A DNA stretch of 64,000 bases, from contig NZ_BAABEY010000021.1 in NCBI RefSeq assembly GCF_039540405.1, forward strand, positions 51,106 through 115,105, given 5' to 3'. Position numbers and translations under genes: made by a program. Shown here one piece after another: positions 44,051 through 53,097 of this stretch. Position 1 is the stretch's first letter. Every line of letters starts with the position of its first letter. A model generated the notes under the pieces. That model was not told the DNA's origin. It did not search any database and saw only the letters and a list, made by a program, of their open reading frames with translations. This stretch comes from Ravibacter arvi (lineage in GTDB: Bacteria; Bacteroidota; Bacteroidia; Cytophagales; Spirosomataceae).

Positions 44051-45058
44051 TCAGTAAGGCTCTATCTTCACTTTCACGCGGGCCACTACATCAAAGCGTG
44101 ACGCGGTATTGCCTGTATAGTAAATCCAGTAGGCGCCGTCACCGACCGGGATCATACCCTGCGGGGTGCGGATATTGGTCACAGGAGCCGGTAAAGGTAT
44201 TTCCAGCGAGGCAGACTCCCAGTTCAGCCCGTCAGCCGACCAGGCATAGCCGATGCGATTGTCGTTGTTCAGGCGGGTCAGGTCGTCGTAAACGCAGAAA
44301 AAAGTACCGTTTCCCAGTGAAATAACGATCGGGTTTTCGGCGTTTCTGAAAACCGGAGGGCCTATGATACGCTTCCAGCACCCTTCCAGGCTGTCGGCTT
44401 CCGCGAGCCCCACGTACCAGTATGATGCCGCGTCGGAACTCCCGTAAAAAGCCAGCCATTTGTCGCCTGCCCGGAACGGGTAAAAAGAGTCGGTACCCTG
44501 TACGCCTTCCCAATCGTTCCGGACAGAATCCGTAAATGCGATGACCGTGCCTGCTACATCGTTGAAAGTGTCTTCCAAACCTTTCCTGCCCCGCTTCCCG
44601 GCCATAGCCCGGAACACTCGTCCGTGGATGGTGCGTTCCGTTTCATACCCCACGTAAAACAGGTTCCACCGATCTTCATTAGGATTGTACACCGGCATGG
44701 GCGACCAGATGGAATACCGCGGGTCTTCAGGCTGCGCAGCGGGACTTTGAACGGTTCTCAGCCGGCGCCATTTCTTTCCATCCCTGCTTTCCCAATGTCC
44801 CGTCCGCGTCTGCGACCACCCTTTCATTTCTTCCGTTACGAAAAGATGGAAATCTTTGCCTTCCCGGAAGACCGTCCCGCCTTCGAAGCCATTTTTATTA
44901 CCGGCGGCATCAGGATGCCCCTGCAGAATAACCGGCGCCTCGACCGGTCCGGCCGGCTTCAGCCTGTATTTCACATTTACCTGCGATTGCGCGGACGAGC
45001 TTACACAAAAAAACACCGGCAATATTATTACCCAAAGCTGTCGGTAGCTGTTCATCAT
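44051..45058 (-). CDS. Secreted GH43-like five-bladed propeller protein
   Basis: The protein of about 335 residues (start at 45058, MMNSYRQLW.., with signal ending SSSAQ) shows glycosidase-propeller blades: GFEGGTVFREGKDFHLFVTE, SIWSPMPVYNPNEDRWNLFY, GCWKRIIGPPVFRNAENPIV and GAYWIYYTG. This resembles GH43/GH32-fold proteins; catalytic acids cannot be fixed with certainty. It is the last gene of the leftward PUL, 56 bases after the DUF4038 gene, and probably trims side chains of the imported glycan. Confidence 0.72.
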   Translation of the reverse strand: MMNSYRQLWVIILPVFFCVSSSAQSQVNVKYRLKPAGPVEAPVILQGHPDAAGNKNGFEGGTVFREGKDFHLFVTEEMKGWSQTRTGHWESRDGKKWRRLRTVQSPAAQPEDPRYSIWSPMPVYNPNEDRWNLFYVGYETERTIHGRVFRAMAGKRGRKGLEDTFNDVAGTVIAFTDSVRNDWEGVQGTDSFYPFRAGDKWLAFYGSSDAASYWYVGLAEADSLEGCWKRIIGPPVFRNAENPIVISLGNGTFFCVYDDLTRLNNDNRIGYAWSADGLNWESASLEIPLPAPVTNIRTPQGMIPVGDGAYWIYYTGNTASRFDVVARVKVKIEPY

Positions 45059-45114
45059 CAAACCATTTATACTGCGGGACAATTTTCCCAAATTAATGCC
45101 ATCAGCCCGGAGAT

Positions 45115-46791
45115 TCAGTCAGATTTTGTCAACACCAGCACCCAGTCCTGCCGGGCGGGCGGTGAAGTCGCCGCCAGCTTACCCGAAGTGTCCGTGGCCA
45201 CTGTAAACGCCTGCTCTCTTGTCGTAGTTACCGGGTTGAACCAGAAAGCTTTATAGGCCTGGTTAGTCGCCGGTAACGTCAGGGTAATCCTGCCGGGCGA
45301 CTGCAGGTAGGCCAATGCGGACCGGTTGTTATCGGTTACTGCCAGCACGGCTGCATCCGCAGACGACCATTCTGTGATCATTTCCGGGCGCGGCTGAAAG
45401 CTGCTCCACCCGGGAATGGATTCGATCAGTTGCCGCGCGGCCCCGATTTGCGCCGAGCCCGGTAGCTTCATGGCTTCGTTCCATGGCGTGACTCCCCAGT
45501 TATTGCCGCCGGGCGACTTGCCGTAAGGCTTGTTAATTCCGTTCAGTTGCCAGATCCCGTTAGCGCCGTAGGTATGCCCGGCCAGCCCGCTGTTGACGGT
45601 ATGCGCCCAGAATGCGCTTCTTGGCGCATCCGCAGGAAGCGGATCAGGAATAGCCAGCGCTTCATAGCGCGATTCACCGCTCATAACCGGCATGGGCGGC
45701 TGCAGGCGCCATCCCTCAAGGGCACGGGCGGCCTGTTTGGTCGCCACGTCGCCGTGACCGCTCTGGTGCATGTCAAAGTCCAGCAACTCCGGTTTGGTTA
45801 TCGATTCGCGGGTAGTCCGGTCGTGATAAGCCGCGTGGGTGGTCAATAGGCGGTGGAACGGATCGGTTTCCTTCAGGTACTGCATGACGGTGGTCCATTC
45901 CTTTTTCAGGAAAGCCTTGTCTGCTTCTTTGCTGGCCGACAAATAAAACGGCATGGTCGTCTCCCCCGCTGCGCACCAGACAACCGGCAGCGCGCCCCAT
46001 CTTGCAATAAGGTAGCGCCAGTGCTTCTTCATTTTTTCAACCCCCAGCCAGGGCAGGTGATACCCCCATGCCCCCACGACGCAGGGTACGATCCCCTTTT
46101 TGGCGAGGTAGAGAATACGGTTGTCGGCGGCATCAAAATACGAAGGCCTGATGCTGGCGTACTCCGCTTCCCACGGAAAACCGTTTTCATTTTCTCCGCG
46201 GGGGTCAAACGCCGGCATATCCGGGTACAGGCCCGCGATGATCTGGACTACGTTAAAACCTTTCCTGATCCTGTCTTCGGCCAGCATCTCCACCTCCGCC
46301 GGCCAAACCAGTCTTTTGGTCAATCCCATCCACCAGGTGTCCCCCATCCAGAAAAATGGCGTTCCGTCACCGTAGGCAAAATGCCTTTTGTCGGTGGCTA
46401 TTTTCGGCGCTCCCCGTTGAAACAGGACATTGTCGCCACGGTATTTCCTGACCTCCACCTTCCCTTTTACCAGGTGCAGGGCCTTATCACCGACATTTGA
46501 GCAAACCGTTGTAAAACGATGCGTGCCGGTTAACGGCGATGAATACCGCACTTTCCAGGTATCGCCCCCGGCCCAGAAAGCGGGCACTTTCAGCTCCTTC
46601 CCCGAGGGATCAGTAAACACGGCGTCCAGCTCTACTTCATTAAACGGGTCGTTGTAATTTGTACCCGTTTTAAAGGTGAGCTCCACCATTTGGTTCGTTT
46701 CGGTTTTGGCTGTAATCTCCTTGCTCCGAGCGGTCGCTGCCAGGAATAACAACAGGATACAGTACAGGAAAGCAGGCTGTCGATTGGTCAT
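45115..46791 (-). CDS. DUF5060/DUF4038 (apiosidase GH140-like) glycosidase with collagenase-type C-terminal domain
   Basis: The 558-residue secreted protein has an N-terminal DUF5060 sandwich (TNYNDPFNEVELDAVFTDP; WKVRYSSPLTGTHRFTTVC), a central TIM barrel of the DUF4038 type (FFWMGDTWWMGLTKRLVWP; GFNVVQIIAGLYPDMPAF; VVWCAAGETTMPFYL; PVMSGESRYEA with likely acids) and a C-terminal putative collagen-binding sandwich (SALAYLQSPGRITLTLP). The best-known relatives include GH140 apiosidases of rhamnogalacturonan II, but many related families exist. It sits between the giant Asp-box protein and the GH43-like gene in the PUL. Confidence 0.82.
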   Translation of the reverse strand: MTNRQPAFLYCILLLFLAATARSKEITAKTETNQMVELTFKTGTNYNDPFNEVELDAVFTDPSGKELKVPAFWAGGDTWKVRYSSPLTGTHRFTTVCSNVGDKALHLVKGKVEVRKYRGDNVLFQRGAPKIATDKRHFAYGDGTPFFWMGDTWWMGLTKRLVWPAEVEMLAEDRIRKGFNVVQIIAGLYPDMPAFDPRGENENGFPWEAEYASIRPSYFDAADNRILYLAKKGIVPCVVGAWGYHLPWLGVEKMKKHWRYLIARWGALPVVWCAAGETTMPFYLSASKEADKAFLKKEWTTVMQYLKETDPFHRLLTTHAAYHDRTTRESITKPELLDFDMHQSGHGDVATKQAARALEGWRLQPPMPVMSGESRYEALAIPDPLPADAPRSAFWAHTVNSGLAGHTYGANGIWQLNGINKPYGKSPGGNNWGVTPWNEAMKLPGSAQIGAARQLIESIPGWSSFQPRPEMITEWSSADAAVLAVTDNNRSALAYLQSPGRITLTLPATNQAYKAFWFNPVTTTREQAFTVATDTSGKLAATSPPARQDWVLVLTKSD

Positions 46792-46886
46792 ATTTCGGGA
46801 GTCATTTACCTTAACATTTTCACAATGAAGTTACTAATAAAAGTTGCTTCCCGGTGATAATGCCAGAAGGTAAAAATTATGCGGAT

Positions 46887-49800
46887 TCAACGCACCGGCA
46901 CGATGTCCTCTAAGGCGGTTGCATCGCCTCTTGCAGGTCCGTACCAGACACCGCCTCCGAAGGTTATAATGAATATTTTTCCGGGGTCCCGCGGGTCGGG
47001 CTCCACCCGTTTCCCCCATTTGAAATTATAGCCCTTTATCCGGGTCCAGGTCATTCCGGCATCTTCCGAAGCGTAGGCCGACCCGTTAAATCCGCAGGCG
47101 TAAAATCGTCTCACACGGGCGTCGTACGTAAGGTCGTGTACATGCTGATCCTGTTCCAGAACAGGTTTCCAGGTCCGTCCGTCGTCGTCCGACACGAAAA
47201 TCCCGCCGCCTGTATCCGGTGCAAAACGCCCGGCCGATTTCCGGCCCCAGGCGGAAAGCAGCAGACGGTGAGGCCGGTCCGGGTCCGCCGCCAGGCTGGT
47301 GGGTCCGTTTGTCCCGGGAGGTAATGCCATTTTTGTCCAGGTCTCTCCCTCGTCCGACGACCGGTACAGTGCGCCGTCTCCGGTTGTGCCGGTCTCTCCG
47401 CCCTCGCTTCGCCGGCTCACCACCAGGAACAGGGTGTGGTCCTCGTCCCTTTTCACGATACGCCAGGCAAACGGTTCAGGATTGTCTATGCCTTTGTTTT
47501 TCTGCATCCAGGTAGCGCCGCCGTCAGTTGATTTGTATACGCCTTTCCCGAACACACAGGAATACAGTGTCCGCCCCGCCGGCGGGCTCAAAGGGTCCAC
47601 CAGCAGATGCGTCACCGCTCCCTCGCCGATATCCCCGCTGACCGGCTTCCATGTTTTGCCTCCGTCGTCACTCACGAGTACTCCCCCTTTATAGCCACTA
47701 ACCCCGTTTTTCCGCCACATTTTTGGCCTGGGCAAATCGTGCGTTCCGCTCATCGCTACCCATACCCTGCCCTTCACTTCCGGATCGAAAGCCACCCAAT
47801 ACGTGCTGTTGGACCAGTTTTTCGGTACCCCGTTGTCGCGGGTTGCGCTTGTCCAGCTCTCGCCGCCATCCAGGCTTTCCATAAGCCCGATATCGGTATT
47901 GGCTGTGAATACGTGATTTTTGTCGAAGGGATCAAAAGCAAGCTGGTATCCTGTGGTAACTTCCAATCCCCTGGATACCCAGCCTCCTCCCGGTTTTTTC
48001 CTGGTGAATACCTGCTCCCAGGTTTTCCCGCCATCCTCCGACTTAAGGGTACGACCGAAATCAGTCGTATAACAGACTTCCGGGTTTGCGGGCGATACCC
48101 CGATTGCAAACGGGTTTTCACCCCAGCCGGGGCCGAAACGTTCGGTAAGCCATTCTTCTTCTAAATTCGGCGAAGCGACATCGCCGTTCCGTGTCAGCAG
48201 GTCCTTCCACACAAGCGTCCAGCTTTTTCCGTAATCCTCGCTTTTTGCGACGCCTATACAGGTGGTATCACCGTGCACTTTCAGGTTGGCATAGGAAACA
48301 TACACGACGTGCGGATGCATTGTGCTGGTCGCTATGCTTCGCCATTCCGGGTCCGTACTCCGGGCCTGTTTCAAAAGCCCCTCCTGCCGGCTTATCCAGG
48401 TAGCGCCGCCATCGTTGGTATAAAAAATCCCCGGTTTCTCTTTTTCCGGGTTAAAATAGGAGCTGCCTGAAATCGCATATACCACAAACCGCTTGCTCTG
48501 TGTATCGTAACCTCCCGAAAACTCATTAATTACGCGCACGCCCCCCGGGCCGCTCCGAGGGGTCCAATGCCCGTTTTGCCGTTTGAGAATGCCCGCTTCA
48601 CCACAGATCAATACCGTACGGTCACCGGGTGGAGAACCCGGATCAATAAAAATCTTCCTGGTTCCGGGTTCAAGTTGCCTTTCCGTCCGCCAGTTACCTC
48701 CCCCGTTCTCCGATGTACAAAAAGAAGGTTTCCCGTTGATGGAAATAATGGCGAACAGCTTTCGGGAATCACCGGGGTCTATAGCAAATGCAATCACCTT
48801 TCTCAGGGTGCTGTCTTTCGTTATTACAGTTTCACTTGCATGGTCGCCCTGCGAAACAAAACCGCTCACTTCGGCCGGGGAGGGATAGAAAAGCGACCAC
48901 GTCGTTCCCCGGTCCATACTTTTGAAGAGTGCGATCGTATTGGCATATACCGTGTTGGAATCTGAAGGATCAAACACAAAATCATGGGCAGGTCCGCGGA
49001 GGTTGAACATGCGCCAGGACTTTCCCCCGTCATGCGTTGCATAGGACCCGGTCATATCACAGGCTACCAATACCCGGCGGGGATTGTGCGGGCTCACCGT
49101 CGGGTAAAACATGGCCCCTCCCCCGCCGAATCCCGCAAACCCCCAGGCGTCGTTCCGGCCGTTCGGATTGGGTGTTCCCGCATCGGCGGTCACCGGGAAA
49201 CCGTGCCAGACGCTGGAACCGTAAGTATTGATATAAACCTGCCCGGGATTGTTTTCGTCAATCGTAATCCGGTGTCCCCAATGGAAATCGTACCCCTTTA
49301 TGCGGTTCCAGGTTTTACCGTGATCGTCGCTCCGGTAGGCAGCCCCGTTAAAGGTGTTGCAGTATATCCTTCCCGGGAAACCGGGGTCTACGGTCACGTC
49401 ATATACGTACTGTGTGGAATCGAAAATACTGCGCCAGGTATCGCCGCCGTCTTCCGAAAGGAAACCCCCTCCCGGCGTAGCCAGTTTTTTATTTCCGCCG
49501 GTGGCGCGCGCCACCTCTCCTCCGACCAGGTCGCTCAGGTCGATATCCGACCAGCAAGCCAGGTAAAGACGCATCGGGTCACGGGGATCAGACCCGATTC
49601 CGTTCGGGAAGAGCAGACCCTCAGATACCTGCAGCCGGGTCCAGGTTTCGGCTCCGTCCGTCGACCGGTACACGGCTCCGGGATAAAACTCCCGTCCCTT
49701 TTTACCGTTCCTGTGGACAGGCGTCGGGCTCACCGTCAGGAACAGCGTGCCGTTCCCGGTCCTGGTCAGTTCAAATGCACAGGTGTTGTCCCCTATTCCG

Positions 49801-51611
49801 TTGTTTTTCAATTGCCAGGTTTTGCCGTCGTCCGTGGATTTAAAAATACCTTTTGAATAAACGGCCGCATACAGAGTACGTTTCCCTGGCGGTGACGTCG
49901 GATCAAGCACAAGGGAGGTAGCCGGGGAATCCGCTCCCATTCCTTCTGTATAGGGCTCCCAGGTTTTACCGCCGTCGTACGATACGCATATCCCGCCTTT
50001 CGCCTTTTGTTTCCATGCAGGATCGCGGGTCATTTTTCCGCGCGGGTAGTCGTGCATGCCCGACCAAGCCGACCAAATCTTCCCCTTTACTTCCGGGTCA
50101 AATTCGACCCAGTAACAGGTGTTCACCCATTCGGAGGGCACTCCTTTCACGGAACGCTGCCAGCTTTCGCCGCCGTCGTAGCTGTGATGGTAACCGATGT
50201 CGGTGTAGCTGATGGCCAGGTGGCTGCTGTCGAACGGGTCGAAATGAACGCCGTAGCTGGTCGTGACGTCCAGGCCACGGCTCCTGTAGGTCCCGCCGGG
50301 CAGCCGGTCACTGTAAATTTCCTTCCAGGATTTGCCCCCATCGGTTGTTTTCATCGCCCTGTACCAGTCGGTCACAATAGCGGTACGGGCGTCAGTCGGC
50401 GATACACCGATATCCATCAGGCGGATATACTCGCCTCCGAAGGCCTCTTCTGCCCAGGCATCTTCCAGGTTGGCCACGCCTACACCGTCCTTCACACCAT
50501 ATCGCCCCGAACCGCCGCCGCCCTTCCAGACCCAATCCCAGGTCTTGCCTGAATCCTCGCTTTTCATGGCCCCATACCAGTAAACCACGCCCTTTTCCCT
50601 TTTTTCTTCGTACCGGTTCGTCACAAGGTAAACCTGCCGGGCATCGGATTCGGAGCAGGCGATCATGGAATAGCTCGGTTTTACGCCCGCGCGGGTATTG
50701 GCGAGCACCGGGTTACGACGCACCGCCCAGGTAAGGCCCCGGTCTTCCGAAACCCAGACTTCGCTGTACCCGAACTCTTCCCGTACCTCCCGGCTGGTAT
50801 CGTGATGCAACGCATAAAAAACCTCGTGTCCCCGCACCGGATCGATTCCGGCGGTAAATGAAAATGCCGGGCTCATCTGTTCCGGATAAGCATTTTTCGA
50901 AAGTTTACCCGTACGCTTATCCAGCGTAAAGGCAGCATCGGGTGTAAAAATGACCAGTTCCTCTTTCAGGCCGGCCGTATTGGTGTAAAGAAGTTCGATT
51001 GGCCCGCCGATCTGCTTTTTCTGCCAGCTTTTGCCCTGGTCGCCGGTAGCAAACAAAAACTCTCCCATACTGAAATACATGGAAGAAGCACGGGAGGGGT
51101 CCACTTTGATCGTCCCGATCCGCCCGTTTTTTTCGTAATCCGAACCTGGCCGGGTTACAGGCCTGTAACCGGCATGATCCCCGGAAAACGAAGCGCCGAG
51201 CATGTCTTTTTTTTCGGGGAACAACTGCTCCCAGGTCCTGCCGCCATCACGGCTCCTGTTCAGTACAGCCGAGCCGATGTAGACCGTATTGGAATCATGC
51301 GGATCGTAGGCAAAACAACCGGCGCCGTCCGGCAGGTTGATCTGGTCATAGGATTTACCGCCGTCCCGGGAGTGGTAGGAACCGGTCATGTCGCATTTCA
51401 GCAGGAAATCGGAGGGGCTGTGATAGGAAAATGTCGGGATAAAGGTAGCTCCGCCGCCTCCTGGTCCTATCTTTTCCCAGTGTACCTCCCCGGCGCCGGA
51501 AACCTGCGGCGGCGCATTTTCGCGGAGCGGCAGATCCGGCTGCGCGGAACCAAAACCCGTGCCGGCCGCAAACAGGCAGACCGACACGGTAACACTCTTT
51601 AAAAGCCTCAT
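46887..51611 (-). CDS. Giant secreted Asp-box propeller protein with tandem duplication (GH74/sortilin-like)
   Basis: The start was moved to 51611 (MRLLKSVTVSVCLFAAG..), which gives a signal peptide and 1574 residues. The body is two homologous halves (about 40-815 and 820-1574), each opening with GGGGA.F.PT..H.P and containing CDMTGSY.. followed by ten or more S-x-D-x-G-x-T-W Asp boxes (for example SEDSGKTWD, SYDGGKTWE, STDGGATWM). This is the seven-bladed twin-propeller organisation of GH74 xyloglucanases and VPS10/sortilin proteins, doubled. The catalytic role is unproven; binding or cleaving of long glycans in the PUL is likely. It starts 22 bases after the SusD gene. Confidence 0.78.
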   Translation of the reverse strand: MRLLKSVTVSVCLFAAGTGFGSAQPDLPLRENAPPQVSGAGEVHWEKIGPGGGGATFIPTFSYHSPSDFLLKCDMTGSYHSRDGGKSYDQINLPDGAGCFAYDPHDSNTVYIGSAVLNRSRDGGRTWEQLFPEKKDMLGASFSGDHAGYRPVTRPGSDYEKNGRIGTIKVDPSRASSMYFSMGEFLFATGDQGKSWQKKQIGGPIELLYTNTAGLKEELVIFTPDAAFTLDKRTGKLSKNAYPEQMSPAFSFTAGIDPVRGHEVFYALHHDTSREVREEFGYSEVWVSEDRGLTWAVRRNPVLANTRAGVKPSYSMIACSESDARQVYLVTNRYEEKREKGVVYWYGAMKSEDSGKTWDWVWKGGGGSGRYGVKDGVGVANLEDAWAEEAFGGEYIRLMDIGVSPTDARTAIVTDWYRAMKTTDGGKSWKEIYSDRLPGGTYRSRGLDVTTSYGVHFDPFDSSHLAISYTDIGYHHSYDGGESWQRSVKGVPSEWVNTCYWVEFDPEVKGKIWSAWSGMHDYPRGKMTRDPAWKQKAKGGICVSYDGGKTWEPYTEGMGADSPATSLVLDPTSPPGKRTLYAAVYSKGIFKSTDDGKTWQLKNNGIGDNTCAFELTRTGNGTLFLTVSPTPVHRNGKKGREFYPGAVYRSTDGAETWTRLQVSEGLLFPNGIGSDPRDPMRLYLACWSDIDLSDLVGGEVARATGGNKKLATPGGGFLSEDGGDTWRSIFDSTQYVYDVTVDPGFPGRIYCNTFNGAAYRSDDHGKTWNRIKGYDFHWGHRITIDENNPGQVYINTYGSSVWHGFPVTADAGTPNPNGRNDAWGFAGFGGGGAMFYPTVSPHNPRRVLVACDMTGSYATHDGGKSWRMFNLRGPAHDFVFDPSDSNTVYANTIALFKSMDRGTTWSLFYPSPAEVSGFVSQGDHASETVITKDSTLRKVIAFAIDPGDSRKLFAIISINGKPSFCTSENGGGNWRTERQLEPGTRKIFIDPGSPPGDRTVLICGEAGILKRQNGHWTPRSGPGGVRVINEFSGGYDTQSKRFVVYAISGSSYFNPEKEKPGIFYTNDGGATWISRQEGLLKQARSTDPEWRSIATSTMHPHVVYVSYANLKVHGDTTCIGVAKSEDYGKSWTLVWKDLLTRNGDVASPNLEEEWLTERFGPGWGENPFAIGVSPANPEVCYTTDFGRTLKSEDGGKTWEQVFTRKKPGGGWVSRGLEVTTGYQLAFDPFDKNHVFTANTDIGLMESLDGGESWTSATRDNGVPKNWSNSTYWVAFDPEVKGRVWVAMSGTHDLPRPKMWRKNGVSGYKGGVLVSDDGGKTWKPVSGDIGEGAVTHLLVDPLSPPAGRTLYSCVFGKGVYKSTDGGATWMQKNKGIDNPEPFAWRIVKRDEDHTLFLVVSRRSEGGETGTTGDGALYRSSDEGETWTKMALPPGTNGPTSLAADPDRPHRLLLSAWGRKSAGRFAPDTGGGIFVSDDDGRTWKPVLEQDQHVHDLTYDARVRRFYACGFNGSAYASEDAGMTWTRIKGYNFKWGKRVEPDPRDPGKIFIITFGGGVWYGPARGDATALEDIVPVR

Positions 51612-51633
51612 AAAGCGGTCGTGATTACCGGGT

Positions 51634-53085
51634 TTATTCGTAACCGGGGTTCTGCCCGATCGCCGCTGCGTCAAGTGCCGGAATGGGCAGGAGGTAATCA
51701 TTTTCATCGTAGCCCTGCGCGTTGTCCGGTAAATTGACCTGCTCCAGAATCCGTTTCCTCAGCACATCGAAATAGCGGTCGTTTTCGAAACACAGCTCGT
51801 AACTTCTTTCGTCGATCACTTTCCTGTCGAACTCATCCCGCGCCATCGACAGCGACGCCCTGGCTTCTTTGCCGGTACCCGCATTGGCCCGGTCGATGAT
51901 CATGTTCAGGCGATCTACTGCCAGTTGGGTCGGTTTCCCGGCAGCCATATTGGCAGCTTCGGCGTAGATAAGCAGGATATCGGCAAAGCGGAGCAGCTTC
52001 ATTTCGATGCCCGAACTGCCGCCGCCGACCTGCTGGTCGAAAGTGAGATTGGGCATGTTGTATTTGCCAATATAGGGTACGCCGTCCGATGACTTCGACC
52101 AATTGATGATCGGAGCGCCGGGATCGTAGATATCCGAAGTAAAATCCAGCAGCAAATAGCTATGCTTGCGCGGCTGCTCGGGATACAGGTTCAACGCCCA
52201 GTAGATTTTCACAGGACCGCCGCTCCAGCCGTCCATCTCGGAAGGGGCCCAGGCATTACCGGGCATGTAAGGCGATTGGGGCGAAGCGTAAAAGGCAAAC
52301 AATGTTTCCAGGTTGCGGTTGTTCGAAGTTTTAAAAATCTCCCTGAAGTCGGGCAGCAACCGGTAAGGCCCCCTGGTGATCACGTCGTCGGCCATGTCGC
52401 GCGCTTTGGCGTAGTATTCGGACTGGCTGAGCGGAGCTGTGGCCCTGGTCAGGTATACCTTGGCAAGGAAACCCTTTGCTATCCATTTGTTGGGCTTGCC
52501 GGGGGTACCCGCGCTATAGTCGCCAAGATGTTCAACGGCAAAGCTCAGGTCAGCTTCCAACAGGTCGTATACCGCGGCAATTTCCAGCCGGGATGCCGGC
52601 GTCAGGGGCACCGCTACCGGGTCGGGCGTATCTTCGGTCAGGTAGGGTATTTTTCCGTAGAGACGTACCAGCGTAAAATAGTTGAAAGCCCGCAGAAACC
52701 TGCCCTGGGCCACTACGCCGTCAATCTCTTCCTGCGGGAGGCCGGCCAGGCTGCCGCCTTTCACGGCCTTCAGGACAGCGTTCACGTTTGCAACCGACCT
52801 GTAGTGCCAGGTCCAGAGCTCGTTGAAGGAGGTCGCCCCAAAATCAAGGCTTGCGCCCTCGAACTGGCCGTCGGGGAACATGGGAATGTTCTGATAACGG
52901 TCCCACTGAACGAACAGCGCATTCATCGCGCCGGCAAAAGCTGCCTCGCACTGGCCGACGGTCGAATAAAAATTTTGAGGTGTTGAAATACCCTCCGGCG
53001 ATTCTTCCAGGCTTTGGCAGGAGAAAATCCCGGTAAACGACAGCAGTACTGCAACAAACTTGTATGAAAACAGGTGCTTTCCCAT
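51634..53085 (-). CDS. SusD/RagB-family nutrient-binding lipoprotein
   Basis: The 483-residue lipoprotein (lipobox FTGIFSC) shows the RagB/SusD TPR fold: SCEAAFAGAMNAL-like start, FLRAFNYFTLVRLYGKIPYL, KGFLAKVYLTRA, LRFADILLIYAEAANMAAG and ERSYELCFENDRYFDVLRKR near the end. It covers the SusC transporter and binds the ligand. It follows the SusC gene by 12 bases in the leftward PUL. Confidence 0.94.
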   Translation of the reverse strand: MGKHLFSYKFVAVLLSFTGIFSCQSLEESPEGISTPQNFYSTVGQCEAAFAGAMNALFVQWDRYQNIPMFPDGQFEGASLDFGATSFNELWTWHYRSVANVNAVLKAVKGGSLAGLPQEEIDGVVAQGRFLRAFNYFTLVRLYGKIPYLTEDTPDPVAVPLTPASRLEIAAVYDLLEADLSFAVEHLGDYSAGTPGKPNKWIAKGFLAKVYLTRATAPLSQSEYYAKARDMADDVITRGPYRLLPDFREIFKTSNNRNLETLFAFYASPQSPYMPGNAWAPSEMDGWSGGPVKIYWALNLYPEQPRKHSYLLLDFTSDIYDPGAPIINWSKSSDGVPYIGKYNMPNLTFDQQVGGGSSGIEMKLLRFADILLIYAEAANMAAGKPTQLAVDRLNMIIDRANAGTGKEARASLSMARDEFDRKVIDERSYELCFENDRYFDVLRKRILEQVNLPDNAQGYDENDYLLPIPALDAAAIGQNPGYE

Positions 53086-53097
53086 TTTTTTCAGAAG

